In this document: piece after piece, positions 35,846-49,034 of the stretch
Layout of the letters: each line of letters starts with the position of its first letter
Position numbering within the stretch: the stretch's first letter is position 1
NCBI GenBank assembly: GCA_947462335.1
Contig: OX381710.1
Location: 2,418,001-2,482,000 of the forward strand
Reading direction: 5' to 3'
Length of the DNA stretch: 64,000 nucleotides
Source: Harmothoe impar
Taxonomy: Eukaryota > Annelida > Polychaeta > Phyllodocida > Polynoidae
Position numbers and translations under genes: made by a program
The notes under the pieces: model-generated
What the model was told of the DNA's origin: nothing
The model's database searches: none
The model's input: only the letters and a program-made list of their open reading frames with translations

Positions 35846-38100
35846 GGTATTTTTTACATCACTATTTTGAATATAAGAATCTGGTCATTTTGGATAGAAT
35901 ATTATTTAGATTCTCATTTTGATAGTTATCTTCTGAACACATTAATATCAAATGGATGTTTCCTCTTCAATATAAGAAGGCTACCCATTACTAGCATGAA
36001 TAAGATACAGTAGTTTTGCATGTTTGCAACTTTATAGTCATGGCAGGCCGTATTATAAGCACCAACAAGGTCTAAGATTTTAGGTTCCAATACACTACAA
36101 CCAAATTATATGACTGTAAAACCCTGCATAAAGGACCACCCTACCTATAACCCTAACTAGAACATTTTAAAATCATTTTCACCATAATATATTGTATTAT
36201 CTAACCAATAAGCAGACCCCCTAGTTTGCTTATATGGAAACAAAATGCCAAAGTATATTTGTATCATAAGTGTTTTTTACAGTATATTGAATTGAAACAA
36301 ATGTGATATTTATTTAATCAACACCCATGGCAGCAGTACCACTAGGACCCTTATCTATAGTTACCTTAGGACATGGCCCAGGACTAGGCCGTTATTGGAC
36401 AGGAGTGCTGAGGTTGGGCACACAACTTGGTTAGAGTGTAAACTGAATAACTAGTGGTGTAGTGTTGGTATTAGTGGACGCTGTGTGATAGGACTGTGTT
36501 AGTCTGCTGTTATTGGACTCTTAGTACCGTTATAGATGTCAATATTAGCCTGCTGGATCTACTGTAAAACCTTGCATATAGGCTGGGGCTAGTAAGGAAG
36601 TCACATTGCCAGTGTGGCTTATTTGATCGGGGAAAGGTCAGGGTGCAGCTATCATGTGGGTTTTTTGATGAATACTACAAAAATAAAGTCACCATAATCA
36701 GAACCCCCGTGCTGGTTACATGATTTCTTAAAGATAGGGGTTTGGCTTATACCTGAGTTGGGCTTAAACGTGAGGTTTTACAGCAACAGCAGTCAAGGTG
36801 AAGAGTGCTCTCTGCAGAGGCAAATGGAGAATCCTTTTTGCTCAGCACTAAGATTTTGAACTAATAATTACAAGTACAGGTGAGCAGCCAAACAGAACAA
36901 ATTGTTTTTAATTATTGTAATTATGATAAGCTCAGTGATTAAGAGACTTTAAAGGGTTGGATAAATTCTGTGACCGCCAAGGAGCAACTTGTAATTGAGC
37001 CAACAGAGGTGTGGAAACATTACCCACAGAGGGCAGTATTGACCTGTTACATTCATTGACGGCTCCTTACTTAACTGAGTCAACACTGTACCCTGACGGT
37101 ATTCATTCTCACTAAAACTGGAGTAATGCCTGCCAATTTACACTGCTACAGTATATTGCATACCAGGAGTAAAGTAATGACCTGTTTAAAGGGGCAGGGA
37201 AGCATTGGTAATGTTTTTACCGTATATTCTTTCCTATGAACCTGACAAATCTGCACCCCTTACCGCTCTGTTTATGCTTCACAATATCCATGTTGGATAA
37301 GGTTTTAGAACAAACCCTGGTCTCAAAGATGCACCAGGAAATATCAACAAGGATAATATGAAGGTCAACATGGATAATGTGACGGAAATGTGGACACAAA
37401 CCTATATCTATCTATCTATCTATCCATCTTTTCTATTTGTGTGAATCAGTGTCTATGCCACAGGAATGCAGCCGAGGAATTTATGGGGAGCATATGCACC
37501 CCAAGGCTCTGAACATCTGCACAATACATAAATTCAGCCATTGGGAGTTCAGTGCCAGAGATTCATTGAATCATGAATGCAAAGGGCATAGCAGATTATA
37601 TTTGCCCCCCTTAAAGGGTTAACAACCATCCATTTAGCAAGGCTTATTGTAATCCCTTACTCTGCATCACTGACATCCATTATAACGATGGGCTTAACAC
37701 TGGTGCGTCCTTTCATTTGTATTTTGTATAGGCCTACTGCTCATATGAATAGAAATAAAGCATTAAGGGTCTGATTATTATCATGATAAAGTGAATGCTT
37801 TTTTTTCATGACCAGTATCTTAACATCAAAGGGTTAATTTTAGTCATCCTGTAGAGCAAGTCTCTCAGCTTAAAAGAGTTAACTCATTTCCCTTGTATTA
37901 CATGCGTTATTATGGACACAGGCATCCCTTGTCATTTCATTATAATTTCCCTTATATTACTTGCATTATTAGCCTCCCCTGTCATGGAAGGGTTAACCTG
38001 TTAGCCCCCTATATTACATGGGTAGCTGACCGGGTCATCCAAGCCTACAAATAAGGCTCATGATGAATCCCCCCGACCACCCATAGATAACGAGTCATCC
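35846..38100. other. Copy-B-only DNA, no gene seen
   Basis: This is absent from the matching place in copy A near 5840. It contains a pogo-like MITE (36562-36783) and a short ATCT run at 37405-37430. Confidence 0.5.
36562..36783. mobile_element. Pogo-like MITE in copy-B-only DNA
   Basis: It begins CTGTAAAACCTTGCATATAGG and ends with an inverse GTGAGGTTTTACAG. The inner aagtcacattgccagtgtgg matches the 2106-2307 family. The TA is present on the left only. Confidence 0.45.
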
Positions 38101-39328
38101 CCACTCACACGTACAGCTGGCAGTTATACCCTGCTACTGTAACCCTTTAAGGACCGCATGATGTGTTAACCCTTTAAGGACTGCATACTGCATTAATCCC
38201 CCGACCACCCATAGATACAAACCCTGCCCTCGCATCCTGACCACTGTCTGTAATACTTTGCTGCTGTAACCTGCTAACCCTTTAAGGGCTGCATACTGCA
38301 GTAATCCCCCCAATCTATAAATAATGAGCCTTACCCACTTACCCGTGCAGCTGGCAGTTATATCCTGGTAACCCCTTCAAGGACCACATGCTGTGTTAAC
38401 CCTCTAAAGGCCTTAATTTGTTGTCATGATGCATTCACAATAGTGAGTTAGAAAATGTGTAATACATTAAAGCAGTATGCTACCTTGCAAAGGGTCAGAT
38501 TTGGCCTGCAGTTGTCACAGTATGCCTCAATTCCTTCTGTCAAAGAATCCGACGGTCATGCCTTTACTCCATTCTTTCCTTCTGTAGGCTATATCAATGG
38601 TGTGATCCATTGATTTGGTCTGCCCCCTCCCCTCCTACTAATCACCCCCCCCCCCCCCGAGTCAGTTCATTACCACCTGCCCAGTAACCAGACTACTGTA
38701 GACCCAAACACTGCACTAATTGGCAAATAAAGCTAAACCCCACAGGATTATATTGACCACTGTTTGCCCTTCCTCCATCCCTGCCTAATGCTATTTGTGC
38801 AGCTCACTGTGACTGGACACAACCCACGGAGGATGGACTCAGTATAGGGAGTAAGGAGAACCCCAGAGTGAAGGACAGGTGGAAAATACTAGAAAGTCAA
38901 GGAAGCAGAAGACAGAGGAATACCAAGAGACTTGGAAAAGGATATTGAGAGGGAGTGAAATAATCAAGAGTTGTAAACACAGACTTTGGTTAGATACACT
39001 TGCTGCTGGAGATATCATGATTTGAGCAGAACATTTCAGTACACAAGGTGAGGTGTTCTGTCTTGTACTTAAAGTCCAACATTTGACTTCACCTCCTGCT
39101 GGAGTAGCAGTGAACTGAGGACTACTTCTGGACTTATATAGTGAAGGTTTGGGTTAATGTACAAAAGATAGGAGACATTCTAAGTGTACGAAGGAGAGTG
39201 TTTAAACATTGGTTTCCTTCACTACACCAGGATTCCTGTAGTTAAGTACAACAGCTTGCTGCCTTCACCTTTCATCAACCACAAACCACCTTCCTCCCGG
39301 CTGCCTTCCTGCCGCCTCCCTCCGCAGG

Positions 39329-39388
39329 ATGTCTCCGGGTGCAGGCGGCAACAACAGGAAGACGGAAACCTCAGACAAGAAGTGCTGA
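39329..39388 (+). other. Conserved 19-codon ORF/exon candidate, copy B
   Basis: MSPGAGGNNRKTETSDKKC is preceded by the same ctccgcag acceptor-like tract as copy A. Confidence 0.25.
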
Positions 39389-41500
39389 GTGTGAAACGGG
39401 CCCTGAGGAACTCTGTGTGTTTGTGGGGAGTGACAAGGAGGCTGAGTAAATAACAATCGGATCTCCCTGAAAACTCCTCCCCCCCCCCTGCCGCTGTGAA
39501 AACAGGGTGTGGGATTATTACATGGATTCAGGTGCTTCTTCTGGGGCTTTTTTACACCCCAGGGGGAAATAGCCCAGAGCTGCCCAGACTCCTGCACAAG
39601 GCTAAGGTCCTGTGACATCATAATGCAGGGCAAACCTCACAGAAGTGACTTCATTTTATCATTCTTTACCATGACTTTTTGTTCAGTTTCCCTTATCCCT
39701 ACTGTGACTACCTAGCACTAGATCCTACATAGTAATGCAGGGTGCTAGAGCCTTGCACAAGCCAATGGTGGCACATAGTTTGACAGGACTCTTATCCAGG
39801 GTGTGGTAAACACCTGAGAAGTTTTCCTAGGGCTGCAAAATGTTGATGTGTGAGTGTTTTGGGGGTTCCTTTACGTGTCTGCAGAGGTTATGACCAGGCA
39901 GGCAGCTGTGACGACGGATTATGTATTATGAATGTCAGTTCGAGACTGGTAAGAAGGTAACAGGGAATTGGTGCTCAGGGGCACACATTCTGACTGAGAG
40001 TACAGTCTACAATATACCTCTCTAATGGTGGTATGCATACTACAGGGGCATCCCTCTCTGAGCAGAGTCTTAGTGATAAACTAGAACAACGGTATGAACT
40101 ACATATCTAACAGCCATATACAGATAAATCTACCAGCTGCCTGTGGGTTAATAAAGCATTGAGAGCACAGAGACTACTACTGACCTTGGCACCACCTAAT
40201 GTCTCATGCCAGACACTAGGTCCAGGTAGGAGGAGCAGGGGAGTAATAACAGTGGGAGTTCATCATGACGCAGAGTATTCTGCAGACATGCAGTCAAATT
40301 AAGGAGGTGAACCTGTATTGGTGCTGAGAGCGAAGTTCAGCTCTCGATTGTGTTAAGCTTGTCCCTAGCTGAAACGTGTAACTGCAGATTCCACTGGTGG
40401 CCTTCACTCTATGATACCTGAACCCACTCTGCAGCAGAGGGTGCTGTCGGATCCCCTCTCTGTGTGGTTAAAATCTCAAACAGACACTTCAAATAGTGAG
40501 TCTGAACTCAAAATCTTCATCTATGGATATAACTAATGCATAATACTATGACATTGGTTGTCAGAGTCAAACAAGTGGATCAAATGCTTATTAGTATGGA
40601 CTAACTTAATTTAAATTGACAACCCATTTTGTACAACAGGGAGCATATAAAACTGTGAATGTAAGTGGTACTGAAAAATATCCCCTGTAGAACAATACGT
40701 CACAACAACCACAGACAATTACATTGAGTGACAAAACATACGGAGGAAGTATTCCTTGACAAAAGCCTCAGGATTGGCAGAGCAGGTGATTATTGTATTT
40801 TTCATCCCTCAATAATATTTCTTCTTGAAGGTGGAGCAGTAATCCTGTCAAGTTTCACATCAGCTGCAAACATTCTCCATGCCCCCGGATGAAATGACCC
40901 AAAACGCAGTCTTTGCTGTGAAAAAAGAGAAACTTGCCCGGAAGTTGGAAGACACCACATGCAGGAAGACAGTGCCCTCAGCAATCCCTAACTGAACTGC
41001 CTACCTAAGAGTAATACAGCAGAAAGTTGGGAAATAGATGACATGGGGCAGCAGTTCAATGCAAGCATTCATTTTACAGGTCTTGTTATACTTTTTGCTC
41101 ATTTTGAAAGACATAAATGTCAGAGTCAAAATGCTGTTCATGCTCCACTCATATTTTGAGGTGAAACCTCTATAAAATATGCCAGTGATACTCCCATGGT
41201 ATGCCCTATTGTAATGTACAACTGTACTGCTAATTTAAAGGCAATACAGCTGATAAATTTGGAGACTAACCCCTCCTTTCCCCCAGATTAGTCCTTTTTT
41301 GGTACCATGCACTGAAACTCTGAGATGAAAAAGTGACTCCTGGATGGGATTACAATGCCGTTGCGAATATTACATTCTTCAGGCATATTTGAGCAGTGTC
41401 ACATTTCTACAACATGGAACTAAACATTTACAGCACTCAACGTACACATGTAATTCAATCATTAAGTTGACCAATCATTTGTGATTAACATTTTACCGTC

Positions 41501-44500
41501 ATGGGTTCCACTGCACTACGTACCAAGCTGGGTATAGTGGACTCTGAGAGGTCTCCAGCACTACTTATGACCAACGTTAAGGCCGGCCTGGCCCTGACTC
41601 GGACCCTGAACTTCCTGGAGCGGTCAGAGAGACTGGTGTCAAACCGCATCCTGTCTGACCAACGTGTGGTCTACAAGAGACTACAGGTAGGGAGAGACAC
41701 TATAATCAATACAAGTGAAAAGTTCATGACTGGCACACCTCTATGACCAGCAGAACTAAAAATAAAACGTATTAAGAACATATATCTACATAGAAATGTA
41801 ATAACTTTGACCATTCCCCAAAGTAATGAACCTTATCTTCTTTAGAAGTTTCTTTTGATTAATTCCACTGATCTAGCTTACCCAGTCAGAGAGGTGAACA
41901 GGTTATAGGGTTTTGACTTGTACTAATCTGGAGGGCACACAGTGCTTAAATTCATAATTAGTAACTAAAGGAAACATTACTAGAGGCAGCCAACAAGTAT
42001 CTATATTGTATATAGAATTGAGAGAATGTAATTTAGAATGTAAATTTTGTAATAATATAGAATATAGAATATAGAGCGTTAAAAGACTGCACGTTGTTTG
42101 GGTATAACTCCTCTCAATGATAAGGTTGCATGCATACTATCAAATTTTGATATCAATGTAATGGTGGTGAGTATCTCCCAAGTATGTCATTTATATATCA
42201 TGCCAAACAGACATGGTTGATATATTCCTGACATGTCTAGACAAAACACCAACACAGTGCTAGGGAGTTACCCACCAGCACTGCATTGATCATACAGAGA
42301 AATTAACTTGAAATATGTTGGCACCACCCAACCCTTACAGGGATAAACGGATTAACAACCTATTGATTTAGGAACCAATAATCAATAGTTACTGCCCTCT
42401 ACATACTCACCATTTGACTTACTAACACAATTACAGTGATAATGTTTGCAGTTCAATTTTCTCGGTAACTGTTGTCAGTTTTGATGATGGAATGATTTTC
42501 AGTGATGAATATCTGTCAATGTTTTACATTAAATCCAATACCGCAATGCTTGTACCTCAGCCTTAGTGACTGTTTTACATTTCCCAAAGAATATGAAACC
42601 CAATAATGTGTGGCTTGTTGAATTAGTACACCCTAGTACACCATTGTGTTTCTTAATACATGATTTTCGATAGCTTAGTTTCTATTTCATTAGGAGAGAA
42701 AAACTTGTTTTTACATGAAGTGATATTTGTTTTAGATATGGACAAAAAATCTACAAATACATTATAATTCACAGAATTCAGCCAGGGCATATTAAACAAA
42801 GCCTTAAGCTGAGTGGGATATGACCCAGCTCACCTGGAATATTGCTTGCATGTATGCATATATACAGACCTCTCATTTGCTTAGTATATTGATCGCCGTA
42901 TCTAACATAATGAATAATGTTAAATGATAATGATAATAAGCCATTTTCATACTCCTTTCCCCAGGCGCGGCTGGCCCACACATACCTTGAGGATGCCCGT
43001 AGGAAGGGAGACAAGACCCGTGAGAGGGCCCTCCTTGCAGCTCGCGGTGCTCCCTCCCTTAACACAGCAGTTGGTGGTCACTCTGATGTGGACGCTGGCC
43101 TTAAGAAGGTTTTGAGACCACCCCTAACTGCTACAGTAGGGACCAGGGGGGCAGCACACATCCAGCGACCAACAAAGAGCGCCCCTTGTCGACGTAGGAG
43201 GGTTCCTGTAAATGCTGATGGAACAGTACAGGATGATGGGAGAGATAGGTACACAATAGGCAATGAGAAGGTAGAGGGAGGGAGAGGAGGAAGACAGCTC
43301 CAAAATCCTATTACTGACAACACCACTTTTGATGACACATATAGCGTCGATAGACGCCTGAGTGCAAATTTCCCACTCCGCTCCCGATTGAAGTCTGCTG
43401 CTATCCCTCGTCCCTCCATGCCTCTAACCCATCAGCAGCAAGGTCAATGGGAAACTAGGTCAGGGAGAGAGCATGAACTGGAAGTGCAACCTGTAACCAG
43501 TTCAAACAGGCGTCAACGTCCTGTAACTGCCTTTGTGAGGTCACAGCGTACTTCCCCTGCTTCTGACCTCACAGACAGTGGTGCCTCTTACGGCAGTAGG
43601 TGGAACTACTCAAAGAATGAGATGGGAGAGGAGAATAAGATGGGAAGAAGGGACGTTCATGGCACAGAAGAGGAAAGAGACAATTTGGAAAGGCAAGAAT
43701 CTAATAGAAATGATCAATCCTTTCTAAAACTACTCAATTCGAGACCCAAAGCAAGAAGAGTAAAATCTGCAGTTGTTCGCAGGTATCCATCCTCAGTGGG
43801 GCAATTAGAAATAGACTTAGAAAGGAGCACTGGGTACTTGGGGGATAATGGTGAACGGGAACTTCGGAGAGTTAACAATGAGAATATATGGGCTGGGAGA
43901 GGAAGGAAAGAGAACCCTACTCAACCCTACAGCAAAGGCAGTACAGCACCTAGAGCCCCCTCAGGGGTTGAGGAGGAGGAGGGGGCTGATGGGGGTGTAG
44001 GAGGGGCAGTGATTGGCAGTGACAGTGATGGTGCGGTTAAAGTAAATGATGAGACAGAGCCGGTAACTAGCATGACAAACAGTAGGGGACGCCCGGCCTC
44101 CTCCTCCCAACACCCAACCAGGATATTACCCTCAAGTCCTGGCCCAGAGGACCCCACCCCTCCCACTCCTCCCCTTACTACTGCCTTAACCCTCACCCCA
44201 CACACCACCCCACACACCACCCCTCCCAATAGCCCTTCTCCTCCCATCTGCCCCACTACAGCAGTAACCACTAGCGGAGCCTCTACGCCTACCTCAGTCC
44301 ATAGCCCCAACCTGCCTGGTACTACTAGTGCAACTTCCAGCTCAAACCACTCTTTATCTGTCAGTCTATCCACTGCCTCCCCCCTGCCCCTGTCTCCACC
44401 TCATGATGTTGAAGGAGCTATAGCTGCTCCTTCCTCCCATGGCGCTCAGACCCCCGTAGTGGACGTAAAGGCTAATGGTAACGGGCCGCCTAATGCCGCA

Positions 44501-45733
44501 GCCTGTTCCCATAACAGCCCCATTCATATTCCAACTACCCCGTCCAGCCCCCGACCCACTCCCACTACTCCCCCTGCCTCACCAAGTCCCCACCCGACTG
44601 TCACCACTCCTACTAAACCTGCCTCACCAAGTCCCCACCCCACCTCACCCACTGCTACTATCCCTGCCTCACTAACTCCCCACTCCACTTCACCAACTCC
44701 TACTATTCCTGCCCCACCGAGCCCCAACCCCATTCCAACTCCTGTTAGCCCCCAGCCAACTCTCACTACTCCATCCACAACCAGTGCCGTCAGTGCCCAC
44801 AGCCTTGACATTACGGATGATGACGAGCCAATAGACAGAGTGCGCCGTGCCCAGCCGGCTGGTGCAGATTCATGGCGATCCAGCCGTGCACGAGCGGAAA
44901 CGGCCGCCATTTCCGGTTCCTCCAGCGATGTCGGCACTCATTTTACCTCAAGCAGCTCAACCACTCTGAACATGTGTCGCCAACATCCCCTGCCCCCTTC
45001 CTCAGGTAGTAGTACTTTAACCACTCCCACTGTCATCATCATCGAAGATGATGACCTCACGCAAAAGGATAACAGCGATGATGATGTAATGACAATGATG
45101 GGCCCCACCACCAGTCTGCATCGTCGTGCTACGATTGCAGCACCACCTGTAAGACGGAAGGGGAACCAGGGCTCCACCTGGCGTCCACAGAACAAACGAG
45201 CCTCGTCAGCCTCCTTCGTTGTATCAGCAAGGGGTAGGGGGGGTAGAGGGGGTAGAGGAGGTGAAGGGGGTAAAGGGGGCAGAGGGGGTCTGGCAGGGAG
45301 TAATGTGGGTAGTTCAGGTATAGCTGGGGGAGGCATTCTTTTAGGGCTGCCGTCGACGGAAAGGGAAGTGGTGCCAACGTTAGCTGACATTCATCGTCGG
45401 CACATCCGGCAGACTGACTATGAGTCGCGGGTGGCGTGGTTCTGTGAGTCGATCCGTCCTTACATCGCCACAGAGGGACAGGTTGTAGACTACTACTCAG
45501 TCAGAGCCACAGAGACTATCCAGAGATGGGTGGGGAGTGGGGCAGGGCTGAGTACTGGGAGAGCGGTAGATGGGGTGGGGGAGGGTGTTGGGAAGGGTAG
45601 GGGAGGTGGGGTGAAGGTGACCCCAGCTTGTGACAAAAACAAACAGGAAGTAGGCCTGGAGGAAGGGGAAATGAACCCTGGGTACGCCCCTGTGAGGATG
45701 AGGAGCCTGACATTGAAAAATCTAAATGTGTGA
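41501..45733 (+). CDS. Disordered protein with SUMO-interaction-like motifs and RGG box, copy B (2 exons)
   Basis: This is the paralog of 9352-13558, join 41501-41686 and 42965-45733, of about 984 residues. Both splice sites are conserved (CAG|gtaggg and ccccag|GCG). All length differences from copy A keep the frame across 2.8 kb. They include a shorter acidic/Gly segment before GADGGVGG and an extra Pro/Thr/Ser repeat unit in the middle. The two acidic motifs are kept (LDITDDDE, and VIIIEDDD in place of VIIIDDDD), as are the RGG-type stretch and the C-terminal block from VVPTLADIHRRHIRQTD. Keeping the frame in a repeat-rich exon suggests that both copies are or were recently under coding constraint. 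Function is unknown. Confidence 0.8.
41687..42964 (+). other. Intron of the copy B gene
   Basis: This is a phase 0 intron of 1278 bases, collinear with the copy A intron. It has about 45 extra bases near 42845-42895, close to the acceptor. Confidence 0.75.
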
Positions 45734-45796
45734 AACATTGATGATGGAGCCAGAAAGGCTAACAGTAAGATATTCCACTGATGGATTTAACTGTCA

Positions 45797-45802
45797 ATTA
45801 AA
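45797..45802 (+). terminator. Candidate variant polyadenylation signal, copy B gene
   Basis: ATTAAA lies about 65 bases after the stop, in sequence inserted relative to copy A, where AATAAA lies much closer to the stop. No canonical AATAAA is seen here. Confidence 0.3.
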
Positions 45803-45849
45803 AGTGAACCTATTACATAATCCTAATCCACTAGAATTATGGGGTGTAA

Positions 45850-47420
45850 TCTATATTTCATTATTGGAGGAGCACAACTGTGTCTGTGTTATCATGATAT
45901 GGCATCATACATCAGACATAAATGTATGCCTCATGCTTCACATTTTGATGAATGATATTTCACATACATTGAGTGGCGAACACGAACCAATAAGTGCCAA
46001 CACAATGGTTAGGTTTCCTTGAAAACTGCATGATTACAGAGAAACAATAAACCAGGAAAGCAGGATGACGGTAGCAACCATTTCTACATCTGTTGTGTCA
46101 AGTTTTATTGGATGATGATATCTCAAGTAGGGATTTTCCACGTACTAGTCATGCCAGAATATCATTGACATACTGCACAGACTATTATTACATACTACAT
46201 TGTATTGCCTAATGTAAAGCCATTCCTAAATGTACACATCAAGTATGATCCTACCACTACACAGCAGTAGTATCGGAACCACACATAACATTTATTGAGA
46301 GTTGAGAGTAGAATAGTCATTTGTAAATTATTGTAAATTGTCATGTCAATATGTCTATAACCGATAGAGAAAAATCATGTCTGTCAGAAACTACCCATCA
46401 ATATAACTGTCTGCTGAAAGCTCATATGAACAGATGCAGTGTAAGTGAAGTAAATATGGAAATTGAGATCATCATGTATATTTGTAATTTGAATTTAGTT
46501 TAGTGTACTGGTCAACCTTCTTTCTATGCACACCTCCTTCTGAGCAGCCTCACAGATGGGATTATTCATTCTGCGAGGCTGTATGCACACTTTCATTCTC
46601 CCCATTTAAAAACACACTGTGCAGGTCTATGGCTGGGCCCAATCAGATATAGCCACTTCAATCAGTGATTACTTCATGGATTAAGGATCAGTTTTCCAAT
46701 AACCATCCGATCATGAGCACCGCATGACACAAAGGCTCTAGTCATCTATGTATAACTGACCCCCTCATCTCAGGGGTTTCTGACATCATGAATACATTTT
46801 CAACTTCAAAATAAATTTCCTCACATACTCAACATTGCCGCTGTATACCTGGGTGTTGGAAAAATATGCCCTTGTAGCATCCAGAACAAATGAGAGAAAT
46901 CCGGCTACAAGCTTAATCCAGAGGTGGTAATTTTGGCCGGTGAGCACAGATCATTGCATTAGCATTGCTAAATGGATTATCTCCAATGATTAATATTGAT
47001 CAATGAGCAATTTAGTCAATTGGTCAAATAAGTCAAATCTCTAGTGGTGATGCAATGCCTGAGTTCCTATTTCAGTGCCACGTTTTGGGTGTTTCTCCGT
47101 GTGCAAGCCATTTTACTTCTGAATTCGGAATTTCTCTTGAGACCAGACACCCACAGAGCATAGATTGCCAGAAACAACCTAAGTTACGAGAGCAGAACCA
47201 AGAATTTGTGATATTGCTGGTGTCAGTGTAAACAAAGAGGTTGCAGGAACAAGTCCACGCTTGTTATAGATTGGCTACATTTCCTTAATATGCTATATTG
47301 TCCATAGGTAGCCCTGACAAGTACCACCAGGGCATCCCGAGGATAAAGGCAATTGACATCATATACCTTCATTAAAGGCTTAAACGTGCACACATTGCCA
47401 AAGTATTTGAACGTTTCTAA
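45850..47420. other. Gene-free region after copy B gene
   Basis: This is not similar to the region after the copy A gene. Only short unsupported ORFs are present. Confidence 0.5.
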
Positions 47421-47429
47421 AACAGGCAT

Positions 47430-49034
47430 GGGGCCTTCCATAAAGTATGTACGCATTTTTTCCCAGAAAATAAACCCCCCCACCCCCCATGTTGCATTAT
47501 GTACGCATTAAAGGACCCCCCCCCCCCCTAAAGTACATACTCATTTGGGAAACTGATCCCCCCCTCCCCTCTCCCATTTTTCACTGAAGATAACTGGTGT
47601 ACTCCTCCCCTGCAGGTGAGTTTTTTGTGCGGAGCAGGCATTATTTTTCACACACACCCGGTCAAGGGGTCAAACTGGTCCTTGCTCTCAGATGTGGATT
47701 GACCCAGTGTTGGCCCTGTGTTGGAACATTTCACAGCCATCATATTATTTCTGATGTTGGACCAGCATAAATTCTAACTACATTGGTCCAATAATGGCTG
47801 TGCAATCTCCACCAGGTGGATTCAATGTTGCCATCATATGTGAAAAATTTGATCCCTAGGGGGCCTTCCATAAGTCCATAGTGTGCTCTACATGTTTAAG
47901 GGGGCACAATAGGGTAGATCCAGGAGAACAGTTAATCATGTATATTTAAATAGAAATGTGTTAAACCTTGACATGCTAAACATGGTTATGACCATAGAAA
48001 TGGTCTGCATCAAATATTTTTAGCTCATTTTCATTAGGATGGCACTAATGTATAGAAATATGGTATATTTTTTTATATTCTAACATTTTAATGGGTTTTT
48101 GATGTGTTTGCTGGGGGAGGTCTTTCTTCTTTTAGTGATATTCCAATCATTAATCTCTACAGAGCTGTTCAAAGTTACATGGTTACCAAAAAAATGGTGA
48201 TTTTCTCAGATTTCCCTTAAAAAAAATCTTTTGGTAACCATGCAACTTTGAAAGGCTCTGTAGACCTTAATATTTGAAATATAGATAAAAGAAGAAAAAC
48301 CTCCCTCAGCAAGCATACCAAAATCCCCTCAAAATTTAAAAAAACTAAAATCATACCATATTTCTATACAATAGTGCCATTCTAATGAAAAGGAGCTAAA
48401 AATAACGTTGTTGTTCCATAAATATTCCACAGCCATAGCAACACAAAATGATTGCAGGAATTTGATGAAGGCCTAACATATGGTCATAACCATAGATAAT
48501 ATGTCCAGTTTTAACACAATTCTACTGAAATATACATGATTAACTGTTCCACCTTTTTACCCTATTGTGCCCCATAAAAGGTCTGAGAAAATTCATGGAT
48601 AAAATTCAATATCAAAATTGTCATTTACACCATTTTCGAATCTTTTCCAAGCATGGGCTATTAGTGGGCAAGCCAGTGGTGGGCAAATATCAAGATGCCA
48701 ATATTGGGCCTTTTTTTAGACATATATTTGCCCAATCATGGCCCAATGTACATATATTTTCTAGGTATAAGTGAAATATTGCATCATAGAACAGTTTTAT
48801 GCTTGCCGCCACAAAAAAAAAAGATTCAAGTCAGTTTTATACACCAAATATTATGTTTTGATTGGTATTTTTTCTGTCACAAAAAGTGAAATTGCGTACA
48901 TAAAGAGTATGCTAAAATGGCTCTGGACCCCCCCCCCCCCCCCCACCCCTGTCTTCATGTACACTTTAGTATGCATTTGCCTTGATCCCCCCCCCCATCC
49001 CCCCTGGGTGCGTACATACTTTATGGAAGGCCCC
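47430..49034. mobile_element. 1.6-kb non-autonomous TIR element
   Basis: Termini GGGGCCTTCCATAAAGTATG at the left and the exact inverse at the right (identity at least 25 bp) are each followed by C-rich tracts. CAT flanks both sides, a possible 3-bp duplication. There is no transposase ORF. A foldback at 47901-48573 is nested inside, together with an internal gggggccttccataagt word at 47870. The superfamily is not assigned. Confidence 0.65.
47901..48573. repeat. Foldback element, arms about 300 bp
   Basis: The left arm begins ggggcacaatagggta and carries gaacagttaatcatgtatat. The right arm ends with the inverse (atatacatgattaactgttc, then accctattgtgcccc). The arms meet around 48195-48230 at ttggtaacc/ggttacc words. 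It is transcribable as a long hairpin. Confidence 0.7.

Larger units (their letters stand above)
20791..45840. repeat. Copy B of the segmental duplication
   Basis: This is a direct-orientation partner of 1-13.66 kb. Collinear landmarks are 21060 with 260, 22740 with 2280, 34690 with 4500, 39329 with 7054 and 41501 with 9352. The extra length comes from mobile element 1 (23483-33856) and about 2 kb of copy-B-only sequence near 35.85-38.1 kb. The main gene is intact in both copies, so neither has obviously decayed. Confidence 0.85.
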
